Source: a virus
Strand: one strand, 5' to 3'
DNA: 40,320 nucleotides
Virus record (IMG/VR): IMGVR_UViG_3300049203_000094
Location: 1-40,320 of that record
Shown here piece after piece: positions 5,728 through 14,788 of this stretch. The notes under the pieces were generated by a model, which worked only from the letters and a program-made list of their open reading frames with translations, did no database searches and had not been told where the DNA came from. Both the position numbers and the translations under genes were made by a program. Position 1 is the stretch's first letter; each line of letters opens with the position of its first letter.

Positions 5728-7487
5728 ATGAGCCCCTTTTTCTTGAGTGCATCGACGTTGCGCTGATAGTTCTTGTGGCTCTTGTTCTTCGGGTTGTTCA
5801 CCCATTCAAGCGCCTGGAGATCCTTCGGTGAAGGCGGTGCAAACTTCGGTTTGTGTCCGCCGCCGCCAATCTGTGCCGCGCCCGGAGCGTCAGGCACCGG
5901 AATTGATCCGACATTGTAGCCAGCGCCCTTTGCCGCCTCGATCTCCGCTTGGTGCTTCTTCGCAATGGCGTTTTGAAGGTTCTGAATCTTCACTTCGATG
6001 GTGTCCGGATCGTCGTCGAGATCAGGAAGCAGTTTCAAATAGCGGTTGATGTCACCCTCTGCGAGCTTGCCGCCTTCGAGGTAGCGCCCGATCTCCTGCG
6101 CCTTTTGTCCAAGAACTGCATTGATCTGGCTCGCCTCTTTCGTTGCGTCGAAAGTATCGCCAAAGACCTTCGCACCCATGTTCCGGGCGCGGCCATAGAT
6201 CGGGCCGAACTTTTCCCCGTTCTTTTTCACGAGATCGCGGACCTCTTCGAGCTGGCTCATGGCGTAGGTCGCTGTGGCCATCTCGCGTACTGTTCCGACA
6301 GGCATCGTTTTGCCTTGCCCCTGGCCTTTGCCGCCTTTTCCTGCGGCTCCAGCTTTCTTTGCTGTAGCAGCGGCAGCGGCGTTGCCCTTTTTCGTGATCG
6401 CTCCGACCTGCGCTTCGGTGGTGGCCTTTTGAGCTTCGATTTTCGCGCCCGACATTTTGGTGAACTCGTCGAACTTGGCCTTGGCCATCTTCTCGAACTC
6501 TTCCAGGCGTTGCTGATGAAGCTGCTCATTCTGCGCGAGCTTCTGCTCAAACTGTTGCTGCGTCAGCTCGCCCTTTTTCACGGCAAGCTCAAGCTCGGCC
6601 AGCTTCTTGTCTTTTTCGACCGCAGCCAGCTCCTTCGCCGCTTCGACCTTTGCTTGGATCGCACCGACTTGAGCGTCGATGAGGCGCTCTTTGCCCTCCA
6701 TGCCGAGCATTTGCGCTGCAAACCGGGCCGATGCTTCGCTGATTTTCCCGGTGAGGCTCATCTCCGTTTGAAGCTGCTTGTAGAGGAGATCGCGGTCTCT
6801 GTAGGCCTGATCGTTGTCCTCTTTCCACGTATCCATGCGGCGCTTCGCTTCGTCCTTCGCGTTCTCGCGGCGCTGCTTGGCTTTGTCTTTCTTGCCCTGA
6901 ATGGCCATCTCGACGCCCTTCACTCCACCGGGCGCGGCACCCGCGGCACCGGCAAGACCTCCGAAGAGACCTCCGACGATTCCGGGCATCGTTCCGATGA
7001 GTGCGAGTTTCAACAAATCCCAATTGTCATAATCGTCCGAGGCGTTGAGATCGTCTTTCAGGTCCGAGAGATCCGGCTTCTCGGGAGCTTTGAACTTGCT
7101 GAAGCCCTCTTTCAGATCCGCCACTTTGTCGTTCTGGAGAATCTCTTTCGACTTCAGTTCGTTCTGGATGTTCTCGGCCTTCGTCGGCGCTGCAGGCGGC
7201 TTGCCCCAGTCGGGAGGCGGAGGAACCGGGCCGTGGTCGTCGCGCTTGATATACAGAGGCGTGTCCTGAACCAAAACCGGCGATTGGTTGAACATCGGCA
7301 CGCCAAACGCATCGTAGCCGTAGGCTTTCATCCGCTCGCCCGGAAGCCCCGACTCCTCCCTCGGAGGGGGCGGAGGAAGAGGAGGAGCCGCGAGAAGAGC
7401 GGGAGGAATTGGCTTTCCTGTAGCTGCCGCGTCCGTTTGTGCTTCGAGTGCTTTGCGTTTTGCGAGCAGCTCAAGAATGTCAGCCAT
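5724..7487 (-). CDS. Coiled-coil internal virion protein
   Basis: A 587-residue protein with GAGGTG before its ATG. The N-terminus has a polyproline run (PPLPPPPPREE) followed by a Gly/Ala stretch (MPGIVGGLFGGLAGAAGAA). A long Glu/Lys/Gln coiled coil fills the middle (QQFEQKLAQNEQLHQQRLEE), then a Gly/Lys linker and a globular C-terminus with FAPPSPKDLQALEWV. Such helical proteins between the nozzle and lysis genes are typical ejection proteins of podoviruses. It is translationally coupled to the 707-residue gene. No enzymatic motif is seen. Confidence 0.65.
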   Translation of the reverse strand: MADILELLAKRKALEAQTDAAATGKPIPPALLAAPPLPPPPPREESGLPGERMKAYGYDAFGVPMFNQSPVLVQDTPLYIKRDDHGPVPPPPDWGKPPAAPTKAENIQNELKSKEILQNDKVADLKEGFSKFKAPEKPDLSDLKDDLNASDDYDNWDLLKLALIGTMPGIVGGLFGGLAGAAGAAPGGVKGVEMAIQGKKDKAKQRRENAKDEAKRRMDTWKEDNDQAYRDRDLLYKQLQTEMSLTGKISEASARFAAQMLGMEGKERLIDAQVGAIQAKVEAAKELAAVEKDKKLAELELAVKKGELTQQQFEQKLAQNEQLHQQRLEEFEKMAKAKFDEFTKMSGAKIEAQKATTEAQVGAITKKGNAAAAATAKKAGAAGKGGKGQGQGKTMPVGTVREMATATYAMSQLEEVRDLVKKNGEKFGPIYGRARNMGAKVFGDTFDATKEASQINAVLGQKAQEIGRYLEGGKLAEGDINRYLKLLPDLDDDPDTIEVKIQNLQNAIAKKHQAEIEAAKGAGYNVGSIPVPDAPGAAQIGGGGHKPKFAPPSPKDLQALEWVNNPKNKSHKNYQRNVDALKKKGLM

Positions 7488-7495
7488 TCATCACC

Positions 7496-8341
7496 TCAAA
7501 AAAGATCGCCGAGAACTTGTCCGAGAATCCCGCGCTTCGGTTGTTGTCCTGCGGCTGCCGCCATCGACTGACCGATCAGTGCTTGCTGATAGCCCGTGCG
7601 ATCCGCGACACCAAGACCGGCTTGGCCGAGACCTTGTTGCATTTCGCCGAACTTGAGACCTTGAGCCATTTGCGCGTAGTCGTTGAGTCCTTGACGACGA
7701 ACGGCCATGTTGTCGAGCGTGTTCTTCTGCTCGGCGGCCTGACGGTCTTGCATCGCCTGACGTTGAACGCGAGCCGCTTGCGCTCCCGCCATGCCGCCAC
7801 GGATGCCCTTGTTGGCTTGTGCGCTGTAGAGCTGGCGCATGGCGCCCTGTTGTTGGGAGCCGATGTTCCGTGCGGTTTGCTCGCGCTGTGCGCGAAGCTC
7901 TTGAGCGTTCAAGCCCTGTGAGAGATCCTGTCGGCGATTGAGAATGTCTTTGATGCGCGGGTCATCGTTGACCGTCGTGCGCCAGTTCGCCTGCCCTGCG
8001 GAAATGTCCGCGTTGCGAGACGCTGCCGCCTCTGCAGGAGTTTGGATTCCGTTTGGACCAGACGCTTGGTTCGGTGCCGGTTGTCCGGGCTGCGCTTGTC
8101 CAGTTGTTCTGTCGAAGAGTCCCGACAGGGTTCCGGTGCCTTGGCCTCCGGCTGCGCCAATCATTGCGCCTGGGGCCGCCATGCCGCCGATTCCACCGAT
8201 GGCAGCGCCAGCAAGTCCGCCCTTCACCATGTTCGGGTTGTTCGCGCCGATCATTCCAAGAGCACCACCGGCTCCGAGTCGTCCGGCAGTTTGCGCGACG
8301 TTCTGAACGCCGCCTACAATGTCACTGATTCCCCATCCCAT
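7496..8341 (-). CDS. Gly/Ala-rich internal virion protein
   Basis: A 281-residue protein, first of the three ejection-type genes, with GGAG before the ATG. Residues 20-70 are Gly/Ala/Met-rich and hydrophobic (GLAGAAIGGIGGMAAPGAMI). The C-terminal half is rich in Gln and Arg and helical (AQREQTARNIGSQQQGAMRQ). Small hydrophobic-plus-helical proteins in this position match the gp14-like component of T7-type ejectosomes, which inserts in the outer membrane. The assignment is from composition and order only. Confidence 0.6.
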   Translation of the reverse strand: MGWGISDIVGGVQNVAQTAGRLGAGGALGMIGANNPNMVKGGLAGAAIGGIGGMAAPGAMIGAAGGQGTGTLSGLFDRTTGQAQPGQPAPNQASGPNGIQTPAEAAASRNADISAGQANWRTTVNDDPRIKDILNRRQDLSQGLNAQELRAQREQTARNIGSQQQGAMRQLYSAQANKGIRGGMAGAQAARVQRQAMQDRQAAEQKNTLDNMAVRRQGLNDYAQMAQGLKFGEMQQGLGQAGLGVADRTGYQQALIGQSMAAAAGQQPKRGILGQVLGDLF

Positions 8342-8380
8342 GTGAATCTCCTGCTCTTTTCAGTATCTCAAGGTTTCTGC

Positions 8381-8396
8381 GTTTACCGAGGTAAAC
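8381..8396 (-). promoter_or_regulatory. Inverted GTTTAC/GTAAAC pair upstream of the ejection genes
   Basis: GTTTAC-CGAG-GTAAAC is a perfect 6-base inverted repeat between the stop of the gene at 8396 and the start at 8341. It uses the hexamer of the paired boxes at 3412 and 25339 but in inverted arrangement. Confidence 0.3.
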
Positions 8397-8917
8397 TAGA
8401 TTTCAGCCACAACCATTTTGATCCGCGAAACCGTCGCCACGCTTCCGCCGAAACTCGACGCTACGAAAATCTGATACGTGTGATCTCCAGCCTCCGGCTC
8501 ATCCATGAACGAGATCGCCGACGGAGGCAAAGTTCCCGTGAACCGGGTCTCCGAGATCGCCACACCGTCGCGGTGAAGCCGGATGTTGATGTTCGCTCCG
8601 CCAGAGAGGACGGAGTAAACGTTATCCACCACCTCGTCATCGACCAGCTTCACGAGCACCGCCCCGCCCGTCGTTGTAATGTCGAGGCTGAAGTTCGGCA
8701 CCTGGGCGTAGGTTGTAACGCTGGTGGTGTAGATTCCGCTGGACTCGCTCTTGACCACGTTGGATGCGCTCTCGCCGGTCGCAGCCGAGGCCACTTCTCC
8801 CTCGATCTCTCGCAGGTTCTTTGCGAGGTCATGCGAGAGGTAGCGGATCACATCGGAGAGCACGTCAGGTGAAAACGCGTTCAGTTTGAAAAGACGAAGC
8901 TTCCCTCGGATGCTCAT
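8396..8917 (-). CDS. Virion-associated protein with beta-sandwich C-terminus, unknown
   Basis: A 173-residue protein starting at ATG 8917, which overlaps the stop of the nozzle gene (ATGA). An N-terminal helical part (FSPDVLSDVIRYLSHDLAKN) leads into a beta-rich region (NFSLDITTTGGAVLVKLVDD, then INIRLHRDGVAISETRFTG). Its place between the nozzle and ejection proteins suggests a small tail component or tail-fibre anchor. No family is recognised. Confidence 0.6.
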   Translation of the reverse strand: MSIRGKLRLFKLNAFSPDVLSDVIRYLSHDLAKNLREIEGEVASAATGESASNVVKSESSGIYTTSVTTYAQVPNFSLDITTTGGAVLVKLVDDEVVDNVYSVLSGGANINIRLHRDGVAISETRFTGTLPPSAISFMDEPEAGDHTYQIFVASSFGGSVATVSRIKMVVAEI

Positions 8918-11436
8918 ATCTTGAGTTCTCCGACATACGGGAGATCGACTTCCACTTCCCATCCTTCGAGTTCAACGTTCGTGTTGTGCTCGGCATTCTC
9001 GAAGAGGAAGCGTGAAGCGGTGAACTTGCCGTTTGCGAGTTTCGTCTGAGCGGTCACTCCGTGCGTTGCCGATTCCGACACCGCGAGCGACATTTGCGCC
9101 TTGGTGGTATCGCGGACGAAGTTGACCTCTTGCTTGACGGTCAGCGTGTAGTCATTCGAAGGCGTCTCTTGCGTGGAGGCCACGGCCAAGCGGAGCGGCT
9201 GCTTTTTCACCTTGCGATCACCGAACGCGAGCCAAGCCGTGCCCCAGCGGAAGCTGATCGGCTGGTTGTGGTCCTCGTAATCGGTCGCGTGGTTGTTGTT
9301 GATCCGCTTCATGAGGTTGTATTTCACCGCGGAAGAATACGTGGAGTAGCGGCGCTCCACCCACCACAGCTCATCGTTGTAGGTCGCGATCCCGCCCGCC
9401 ATGTTCAGGTCAGACCACTCGTACCAAGCCTGATGGAAGTAGTCGAAGACGAGGATGCGGGAGTTCGCGTTTGCGTAGCTCCTTGAGACCGCCACGGTGC
9501 CAGGAGACACGCCATCGCCCTGAGAAAGGAAAGCGACGTTGTAAGTGTCCGCTGCCGCGGTTGAGCCCTCGCACGGAAGCCAGAGAATGTAATACTGCTT
9601 CGGCACGAAGACATGAGCGCGAGCGCGCTTGAACTTCGGCGTTGCGTAGGTCGAAAGCCCTGCGATCTCGACAATCGGCTTCACGCGGTAGCCGACCTCC
9701 AGGGTCGGGGCTTGCGTTTCGATGATCGTTTCCACTCCGCGATTGGAGAGGAAGAACAAGCGGCCCTGGATTTCCTGGATCGTTGCGTGCGCGAGACATC
9801 CCGTCTCTTTCGAGAGCCATTCTGCTTGCATGTCGAGTTGAGTGGGATCGCCGTAAAGTCGCTTTATGGATTTGTTCTTGAAGATGACGAGCGAGTTCCC
9901 GATCTCTTTCATCCCGGTGATAATGTCGCCGAGATCCGACTCAACCGAGACGGTGAAGCTTCCGTCTGTCGGAAAGCCCTCTACGTTCTCGTAGTCGCCA
10001 AACCACACATCATTTGGACTGACCTGGTTGATGGTGTCGTACTGCCCGAGGCGGTTCGAAGTGGTGAACGGAACGCCCGACACAACGAGTCCGCCCCTGT
10101 AGGTGCAAACGTATCGGCACGCAGGAGGGCGACCGAAGTCGTAATCGGGCTCAGTCAAAGACTCGTTTGCGTTGAGAGTCGCGTCTTCCATGGAGTCGTA
10201 GTAGTAATTTCCCGATGCAACGGCGGGAACGTTCTCGACCAGGTAAAACAGCGCCCCACCGTCTTCGGTGCGCCAAACTTCGATGTACGAATAAAGCGTC
10301 AGCTCTTGGTTGTCTGTGACTGATACCGAGGCATCGAACGTGAGAGTGGTGGCCGTGGTCGCGGTAATTCTTCGCGCCTCATACGTCGAGCCGTTTTTGA
10401 GATAGCACATATCTCCGGTGACGAAGAGGTGGCCCGAGTCCACGTTTATGGTCGTCGCCGACTGTGCGCCGTTGACTGTGCCGTAGGTTCCAACACCGCC
10501 ATAAGCCTCTACCTGAATGTCACGGTTTGCGATGTTCGTGACCGACACCTCCGCAGAGAACGGCCCCCGGATGACGTTGCCCACGTTGTCCACCCGGACA
10601 GCCCGCGCCTTATAGGTCCGCGTGCCCGCGTCGAGCGTACCGGATGAGTGCTGGCTCACGGAGATCGTCGGCGCGTTCAAGCCAGCGTAAAAGCAGCGTT
10701 GCCCGTCGTACTTGATGAGCGCACCGGCTGCGATGTAGAGAACATTGTTCAGCGACGTGTAGCTGATCTCTTCGAAGTCGGTCTGATCCTGGTTTGCGAC
10801 AACGCCAGACAAATCAGAGTAAACGGTGTTCACTTCCGCGGTAACTGCTTCGCGCTCGTAAACCGTGAACGTGATCGACGTGCTCTTTGCGGAGGTCGCG
10901 GGAGTCACATCACAGAACGCAGCCGGGAGAGAGGTTGTGCCGGTGAGCGTACAGGTCCAGCCCGTGATCGCTTCGACTGCGGTCTTCATGTCGGCTAGGG
11001 TTTTCGTCGTTGCTTCTTCGTACCCTTGGCCGAGCGTGTAGGTGAGGACGATGGCACCGTCAACGGTGAGCGTGAGTGCCAGTTGCGAGCTTGCTTCTGC
11101 GTAGGCAATGGCGACCGTTGCCGTTGTTCCCGCCCCACCATAAGAGATCGCAGCCGTGGCTTTCTTGATCCGGTAGAGAGAGTCTTTCTCGATGGCGAGG
11201 AGTTCTTTTTCTTGTTCTGCAGTCGTGGGATTGAGCCTGGTGAACTCGATGAGACCGAATCCGCCGAAGTTGGTGCCTTTGACTTGCGATCCTTTGCGCT
11301 TCTCGATCCGGGGGGCCTCAATTCCGCCCTCCAGCACGCCGTTGTCGATCAAAGATGCGAAATTTTCGGGCCGCGATTGGTCCGAGGAGACGAGATCCAG
11401 CCCCTTGTGATCGAAAAACGGAATGATCTTGCTCAT
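8914..11436 (-). CDS. Tail nozzle (tail tubular protein B-like)
   Basis: An 840-residue beta-rich structural protein. It begins MSKIIPFFDHKGLDLVSSDQ and ends with a beta domain. The middle and C-terminal parts have the repeated strand pattern of podoviral nozzle proteins, with elements such as GLVVSGVPFTTSNR, NSLVIFKNKSIKRLYGDP and EIQGRLFFLSNRGVETI. Residues 90-160 (ISYGGAGTTATVAIAYAEA and after) look like an inserted small beta domain. It follows the adaptor gene with ATGA overlap and precedes the ejection proteins, the T7 gp11-gp12-gp14 order. It would form the distal tail tube. Gene order is strong support; similarity is by pattern. Confidence 0.75.
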   Translation of the reverse strand: MSKIIPFFDHKGLDLVSSDQSRPENFASLIDNGVLEGGIEAPRIEKRKGSQVKGTNFGGFGLIEFTRLNPTTAEQEKELLAIEKDSLYRIKKATAAISYGGAGTTATVAIAYAEASSQLALTLTVDGAIVLTYTLGQGYEEATTKTLADMKTAVEAITGWTCTLTGTTSLPAAFCDVTPATSAKSTSITFTVYEREAVTAEVNTVYSDLSGVVANQDQTDFEEISYTSLNNVLYIAAGALIKYDGQRCFYAGLNAPTISVSQHSSGTLDAGTRTYKARAVRVDNVGNVIRGPFSAEVSVTNIANRDIQVEAYGGVGTYGTVNGAQSATTINVDSGHLFVTGDMCYLKNGSTYEARRITATTATTLTFDASVSVTDNQELTLYSYIEVWRTEDGGALFYLVENVPAVASGNYYYDSMEDATLNANESLTEPDYDFGRPPACRYVCTYRGGLVVSGVPFTTSNRLGQYDTINQVSPNDVWFGDYENVEGFPTDGSFTVSVESDLGDIITGMKEIGNSLVIFKNKSIKRLYGDPTQLDMQAEWLSKETGCLAHATIQEIQGRLFFLSNRGVETIIETQAPTLEVGYRVKPIVEIAGLSTYATPKFKRARAHVFVPKQYYILWLPCEGSTAAADTYNVAFLSQGDGVSPGTVAVSRSYANANSRILVFDYFHQAWYEWSDLNMAGGIATYNDELWWVERRYSTYSSAVKYNLMKRINNNHATDYEDHNQPISFRWGTAWLAFGDRKVKKQPLRLAVASTQETPSNDYTLTVKQEVNFVRDTTKAQMSLAVSESATHGVTAQTKLANGKFTASRFLFENAEHNTNVELEGWEVEVDLPYVGELKI

Positions 11437-12377
11437 AGCGAGGAATCACCGAAGTCCATCAAGTCGGTTGAGAGAATCGTCACGTGCTGAGTGTCGTGGT
11501 CAATGTCGGCGAAGCCTTGAACGACTTGCGCGGCTGCGGCCTCGGCGAGCAGACGTTTTTTGTCTTCCAAGACCGATCCATCGCGCCCGAGAGCGCACGC
11601 AATCATGAAATTGACGAGATACGGCTCACACGAAGCCGGAAGCTCGGGCAGATTCGTCGAATCTTCGCCAAGGACAATGTAATTCGACGTGGTGATCGTC
11701 TCGCCAGTGTCCGCAGTGTGCGCGCCACCCGTGAGAGTCACGACTCCAGTCCCGGAGTTGATCGAATCATACTCGACACCCGCCATCACCTGCTCGCCTG
11801 AGCGGTCAACGACGGAGAGGAAGTTATAATTCGCGTACTGCGAGCCCAGATCGAGCGTTGTGAGGTTCGAAAGCGTCAGCGCGGAGAGCGTCGGAGTAGA
11901 AAACGTGCGCGATGCGATCCCGGCCCTGCGAATGTCGACGTATTTCCGGCGCCGAACGTAGGTGATGCGAAGAGTGGAGCTTGCAGACGCAGCCGCAGGC
12001 CGCAAAAGGATCTGCTCACCGCTTCTCACGTAGTAGCCGGGGTTCGATGCGGGCAAAGCACCACGCTCGGAGAGCGAAATTTGCTCAAGCTTCGCGTAGT
12101 TCTGTGCCGATCCGTCGTGCGACCACCACACCTCATGGATGTGGCCGTCGAAACAGTCGTCGGGGATGTCATAAGCTTCCTGATTCGCGACACAAGATTG
12201 GATCTCTTCGTCGAGAAAGAATCTCGGATGCGTCTGAACGATCTTTCCATGGATGAGCGTCACCGCTTCGTTGAGCCAGCGAACGAAAGTGTCTTGAGGA
12301 ATCCCCACCGTTGCGGAGTAGTCCTTGTTCAAGCTCTCGTCCCTGGCATCTGCGATGAGAAGTTCCGCTCGGCGCAT
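11433..12377 (-). CDS. Head-to-tail adaptor (tail tubular protein A-like)
   Basis: A 314-residue protein with an N-terminal helical region (FVRWLNEAVTLIHGKIVQTH), a conserved-looking EAYDIPDDCFDGHIHEVWW segment, a beta-rich centre, and a C-terminal helix (PASCEPYLVNFMIACALGRD). Tail tubular A proteins of T7-like phages form a ring under the portal and have this helix-beta-helix layout. Its stop overlaps the start of the nozzle gene. The function is inferred from length, layout and the adjacent nozzle. Confidence 0.68.
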   Translation of the reverse strand: MRRAELLIADARDESLNKDYSATVGIPQDTFVRWLNEAVTLIHGKIVQTHPRFFLDEEIQSCVANQEAYDIPDDCFDGHIHEVWWSHDGSAQNYAKLEQISLSERGALPASNPGYYVRSGEQILLRPAAASASSTLRITYVRRRKYVDIRRAGIASRTFSTPTLSALTLSNLTTLDLGSQYANYNFLSVVDRSGEQVMAGVEYDSINSGTGVVTLTGGAHTADTGETITTSNYIVLGEDSTNLPELPASCEPYLVNFMIACALGRDGSVLEDKKRLLAEAAAAQVVQGFADIDHDTQHVTILSTDLMDFGDSSL

Positions 12378-12380
12378 GGA

Positions 12381-12584
12381 TCAGCCCCCGTATTTTTTCT
12401 TCATCATGGCCACGAGAGCGTTCTTCTTGCCGTCTTCGAGGCCGCCCTCTTCCGACTCTTCGCCCTCTGCGGCTTCCATCTCGGGTGCTTCTTCTTCAGC
12501 CGGTGCGTCTTCACCGATTGCCGCTTCGATTTTCACCACGAGTGCTTTGAGTTGTCCGAGCAGATCCTTCAGTTCCATTGTCAT
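12381..12584 (-). CDS. Small acidic protein, unknown
   Basis: A 67-residue protein: a short amphipathic helix (LKDLLGQLKALVVKIEAAIG), an Ala/Glu-rich linker of about 25 residues, and a basic end (VAMMKKKYGG). Two starts are possible: ATG 12584, overlapping the preceding stop, or ATG 12578, better spaced from AGGGG. Its position before the adaptor gene suggests a virion or assembly part. Confidence 0.55.
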   Translation of the reverse strand: MTMELKDLLGQLKALVVKIEAAIGEDAPAEEEAPEMEAAEGEESEEGGLEDGKKNALVAMMKKKYGG

Positions 12585-12811
12585 CCCCTCAAGAGAGCTG
12601 CTTGCGAGCCCTGCATCAGTTGTTGGAGCATTTGCTGTTGATTCTTGCCGTAGTCGCCGACCTGGTTCATCTGCGACTGTTGCGCCTCTTGGATGCGCTT
12701 GTTGCGCTCGATCTCGGCCTGGTACATGGCTTGAAGGTATCCAGCTAGGCCTTGCGCCCCTGCCGATACTGCCGCTGCTCCCATTCCAGATCCGCTGCTT
12801 GCGTCTGCCAT
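12581..12811 (-). CDS. Small Gln/Ala-rich helical protein
   Basis: A 76-residue protein with AGGGGTG before the ATG. Its N-terminus is Ala/Gly-rich (GMGAAAVSAGAQGLAGYLQA), followed by a Gln-rich helix (KNQQQMLQQLMQGSQAALLR). The composition resembles the 281-residue ejection protein, so it may be a minor internal virion protein. Function unknown. Confidence 0.55.
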   Translation of the reverse strand: MADASSGSGMGAAAVSAGAQGLAGYLQAMYQAEIERNKRIQEAQQSQMNQVGDYGKNQQQMLQQLMQGSQAALLRG

Positions 12812-12817
12812 CTCACA

Positions 12818-13150
12818 TCACCCCTGATAATAAAGTTTGCAGGAAATCGTCGCCGTGGTCGTGCCCGCCGCGCACGTCGAAGTGGTGCGGACGTGGCCGA
12901 GGACGTTTGCCGTGATTTGGATGATTTGCTTTCCCGTTGCCGCAGCTCCGGTGAAGGCGCCGAGCGTGAACCAGTTGGTTCCGTCCGGCGAGTGCTGGAT
13001 CGTCACCGTGCAGGTGGTACCAGCGCCGAGCGCCGATACGTCGAGATAGCCCACGAAGTTCGTCATGTGGGGCTCAAGAACAACTGCGCTGCCGGTCGTT
13101 GTGCCGGAAACGGAGACGGTGCCGAGATCCACGAAAGCCGATGATGCCAT
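12818..13150 (-). CDS. Beta-rich virion surface protein candidate
   Basis: A 110-residue, Thr/Ala-rich beta protein with VTIQHSPDGTNWFTLGAF in its centre. This phrase is typical of small beta-sandwich phage proteins that measure up as decoration or tail parts. AAGGGG precedes the ATG. It has no signal peptide, unlike its upstream neighbour. A head-decoration or fibre-associated role is likely but unproven. Confidence 0.6.
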   Translation of the reverse strand: MASSAFVDLGTVSVSGTTTGSAVVLEPHMTNFVGYLDVSALGAGTTCTVTIQHSPDGTNWFTLGAFTGAAATGKQIIQITANVLGHVRTTSTCAAGTTTATISCKLYYQG

Positions 13151-13153
13151 TTC

Positions 13154-13867
13154 TTACCCCTTACAAAGCGGTGACGCTTGAACTCTCTTCTTGATCTCGG
13201 CAACACGAGAGTTTTTGCCCTCGTAAATCACCGACCAATAGGGAGAGCTAGGCACCACGACCAGATTACGCCGCTCAATTTGGCGTGCCAGAATTTTCAC
13301 TCCACAAGCCAAGTTTACTTTTGGTTGAAAGATCGTTTTCATCGGATCAGTGGGAGAAAGATGTTTGTCCTTCAGCCAGACGAATCCGCATTTGTAGTAG
13401 AGAGCGTCCTGATACGAGAGCTGGAGAAGCCCCTCGGATCGGATTTGCTTTCCCGTGACCGCATCGAGACTGAGCCCCGTTTCCACCATGGCCGCGGTCG
13501 GCTTCCATGCTGATTCATAAAACGCCATTGCCGAGATCAGCTCCGCCCACACCCAGGGCTTTTGCTTTGCCGTGAGCTTCGGATAAGTCGGGCAAAACTT
13601 CTCCATGTCGAGAGGCTTAGCCTGCATGAGACTCGACGCTTCGATGGAAGAGACGACGGATTTGGACCACTCCGCTCTTTCGGGGTGGCCCTCTTCCCAT
13701 GAGAGCTTGACGGTCAAGCTTTCGGGCGGCTTCTCGTCTGCTTTGGGCGCAGGTGTCGCTTGCGGCGCAGGTGCGGGCGGATCAACATGAACCGTCACGC
13801 AGCCGTTGAGCGCGTAAGCAAGAGCCAGCAAAGTCAGAACAAAGAAAACCGCCCGAAACATCTTCAA
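13154..13867 (-). CDS. Lipoprotein lytic transglycosylase (SLT fold)
   Basis: A 237-residue lipoprotein that would cut glycan strands of peptidoglycan from the membrane or periplasm. The N-terminus is a lipoprotein signal (FFVLTLLALAYALNGC, Cys23), then a Pro/Ala linker. The catalytic region shows FYESAWKPTAA with Glu118 as candidate acid, followed by SEGLLQLSYQDA, the GLLQ motif of soluble lytic transglycosylases. A signal-bearing wall enzyme among virion genes is odd, since virion muralytic domains are normally not exported. It may act in the lysogen or during release instead of at injection. Its start overlaps the stop of the gene before it (ATGA). Confidence 0.8.
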   Translation of the reverse strand: MKMFRAVFFVLTLLALAYALNGCVTVHVDPPAPAPQATPAPKADEKPPESLTVKLSWEEGHPERAEWSKSVVSSIEASSLMQAKPLDMEKFCPTYPKLTAKQKPWVWAELISAMAFYESAWKPTAAMVETGLSLDAVTGKQIRSEGLLQLSYQDALYYKCGFVWLKDKHLSPTDPMKTIFQPKVNLACGVKILARQIERRNLVVVPSSPYWSVIYEGKNSRVAEIKKRVQASPLCKG

Positions 13868-14304
13868 ATGCCTTGCGCCTGTGCGATGTTCGCAGCCTTG
13901 TATGCCTCGTGCTCTTCCGACTTAGCGACGAGCTGAGCTTCGAGATCCAAGACCTTCGCTTCGAGAGCCGCGACTTTCACGAGGGCCTCGTCGAGCAGCG
14001 GCTGGAGTTCTGCAGCCTTTTGGTCCTGACCGTCTTTCAGCGAGTTCGCTGCGATCTGATCGGCTTCCGCTTGGCTGTAGATTTTCGTCGGGTCTGCGGG
14101 ATCGGGCAAAACGATGGAGTCTTGGCCGCGCTTGTAACCAGCGGCGTCCGCTTCTGCCACGAGCTGCTCTACTGCCACCTCGACTTCGTCGATCATGACG
14201 ATGCCATCTTGAAGCTTCTGGAGTTCCGCCGATGCTTCGACGAGCTTCTCTTGTTTTTCGCCTTTGAGGACTTCGAGCTTTGCTTTCACTTCTTCTTTGT
14301 TCAT
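13864..14304 (-). CDS. Coiled-coil protein, unknown
   Basis: A 146-residue protein, almost all predicted coiled coil (KLEVLKGEKQEKLVEASAEL and KVAALEAKVLDLEAQLVAKS), with a short central segment, VLPDPADPTKIYSQAEADQ. There is no signal peptide. A good ribosome site (GAAGGAA) is present. It lies between two exported proteins and may be a fibre chaperone or trimerising accessory; this is speculation from position. Confidence 0.6.
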   Translation of the reverse strand: MNKEEVKAKLEVLKGEKQEKLVEASAELQKLQDGIVMIDEVEVAVEQLVAEADAAGYKRGQDSIVLPDPADPTKIYSQAEADQIAANSLKDGQDQKAAELQPLLDEALVKVAALEAKVLDLEAQLVAKSEEHEAYKAANIAQAQGI

Positions 14305-14320
14305 GTGATTTCCTTCGTTG

Positions 14321-14788
14321 TTAGAGGCCTAAGATTTTCGAAATGTCTTTGATTGCCTGCGTGAGTTCGATGGTCGTCATCGTCGGCTTTTGCGCGACCA
14401 CCTTCATGCGATCCTTCGCGGCCTGGATCGCGTCGGCCTTTGCTTTTTCCGCGGCGGCGGCAGCGTCCTTGGCTGCGAGCTTTGCAGAATCAGGCCACGG
14501 TTTTGTGACCGACATTTTCTCGTAGCCGATCACCTTCGGAAATCCGTGCTCGTCCTTTTCCGTTTCCGACAAAATCGGCTTGTTCGGGTCATCCACTTGC
14601 TTCGTTTGGATCGAGCACTCATCGAGTGGACATCCGGTGTAGTCGTCGCAGGGCGAAGCTTCTTTTTCTTCGCAGACCTGTTTTTCCCAGTATGTCGTGC
14701 TGGCCCCAGGCTTCCCGGTGGGAATCCAGTTTCCAGCAAGAACCTGGGTCGAAGCGAAAAGTGTGAGAGTAAATGCGAGTGTTTTCAT
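14321..14788 (-). CDS. Exported Cys-containing protein, unknown
   Basis: A 155-residue protein with a clear Sec signal peptide (MKTLAFTLTLFASTQVLAG). Four cysteines cluster at mature residues 20-45 (QVCEEKEASPCDDYTGCPLD and then ECSI), suggesting disulphides formed in the periplasm. The C-terminal half is an Ala/Lys-rich helix (AAAAAEKAKADAIQAAKDRM). The ATG at 14788 overlaps the stop of the 672-residue exported protein, so the two are probably made together and may associate outside the cytoplasm. Confidence 0.68.
   Translation of the reverse strand: MKTLAFTLTLFASTQVLAGNWIPTGKPGASTTYWEKQVCEEKEASPCDDYTGCPLDECSIQTKQVDDPNKPILSETEKDEHGFPKVIGYEKMSVTKPWPDSAKLAAKDAAAAAEKAKADAIQAAKDRMKVVAQKPTMTTIELTQAIKDISKILGL

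Noticed and set aside
5949-7571. A 540-residue plus-strand open frame
   Set aside because: It is the mirror of the minus-strand 587-residue virion gene; it is Leu/Arg-rich with no ribosome site or domain.
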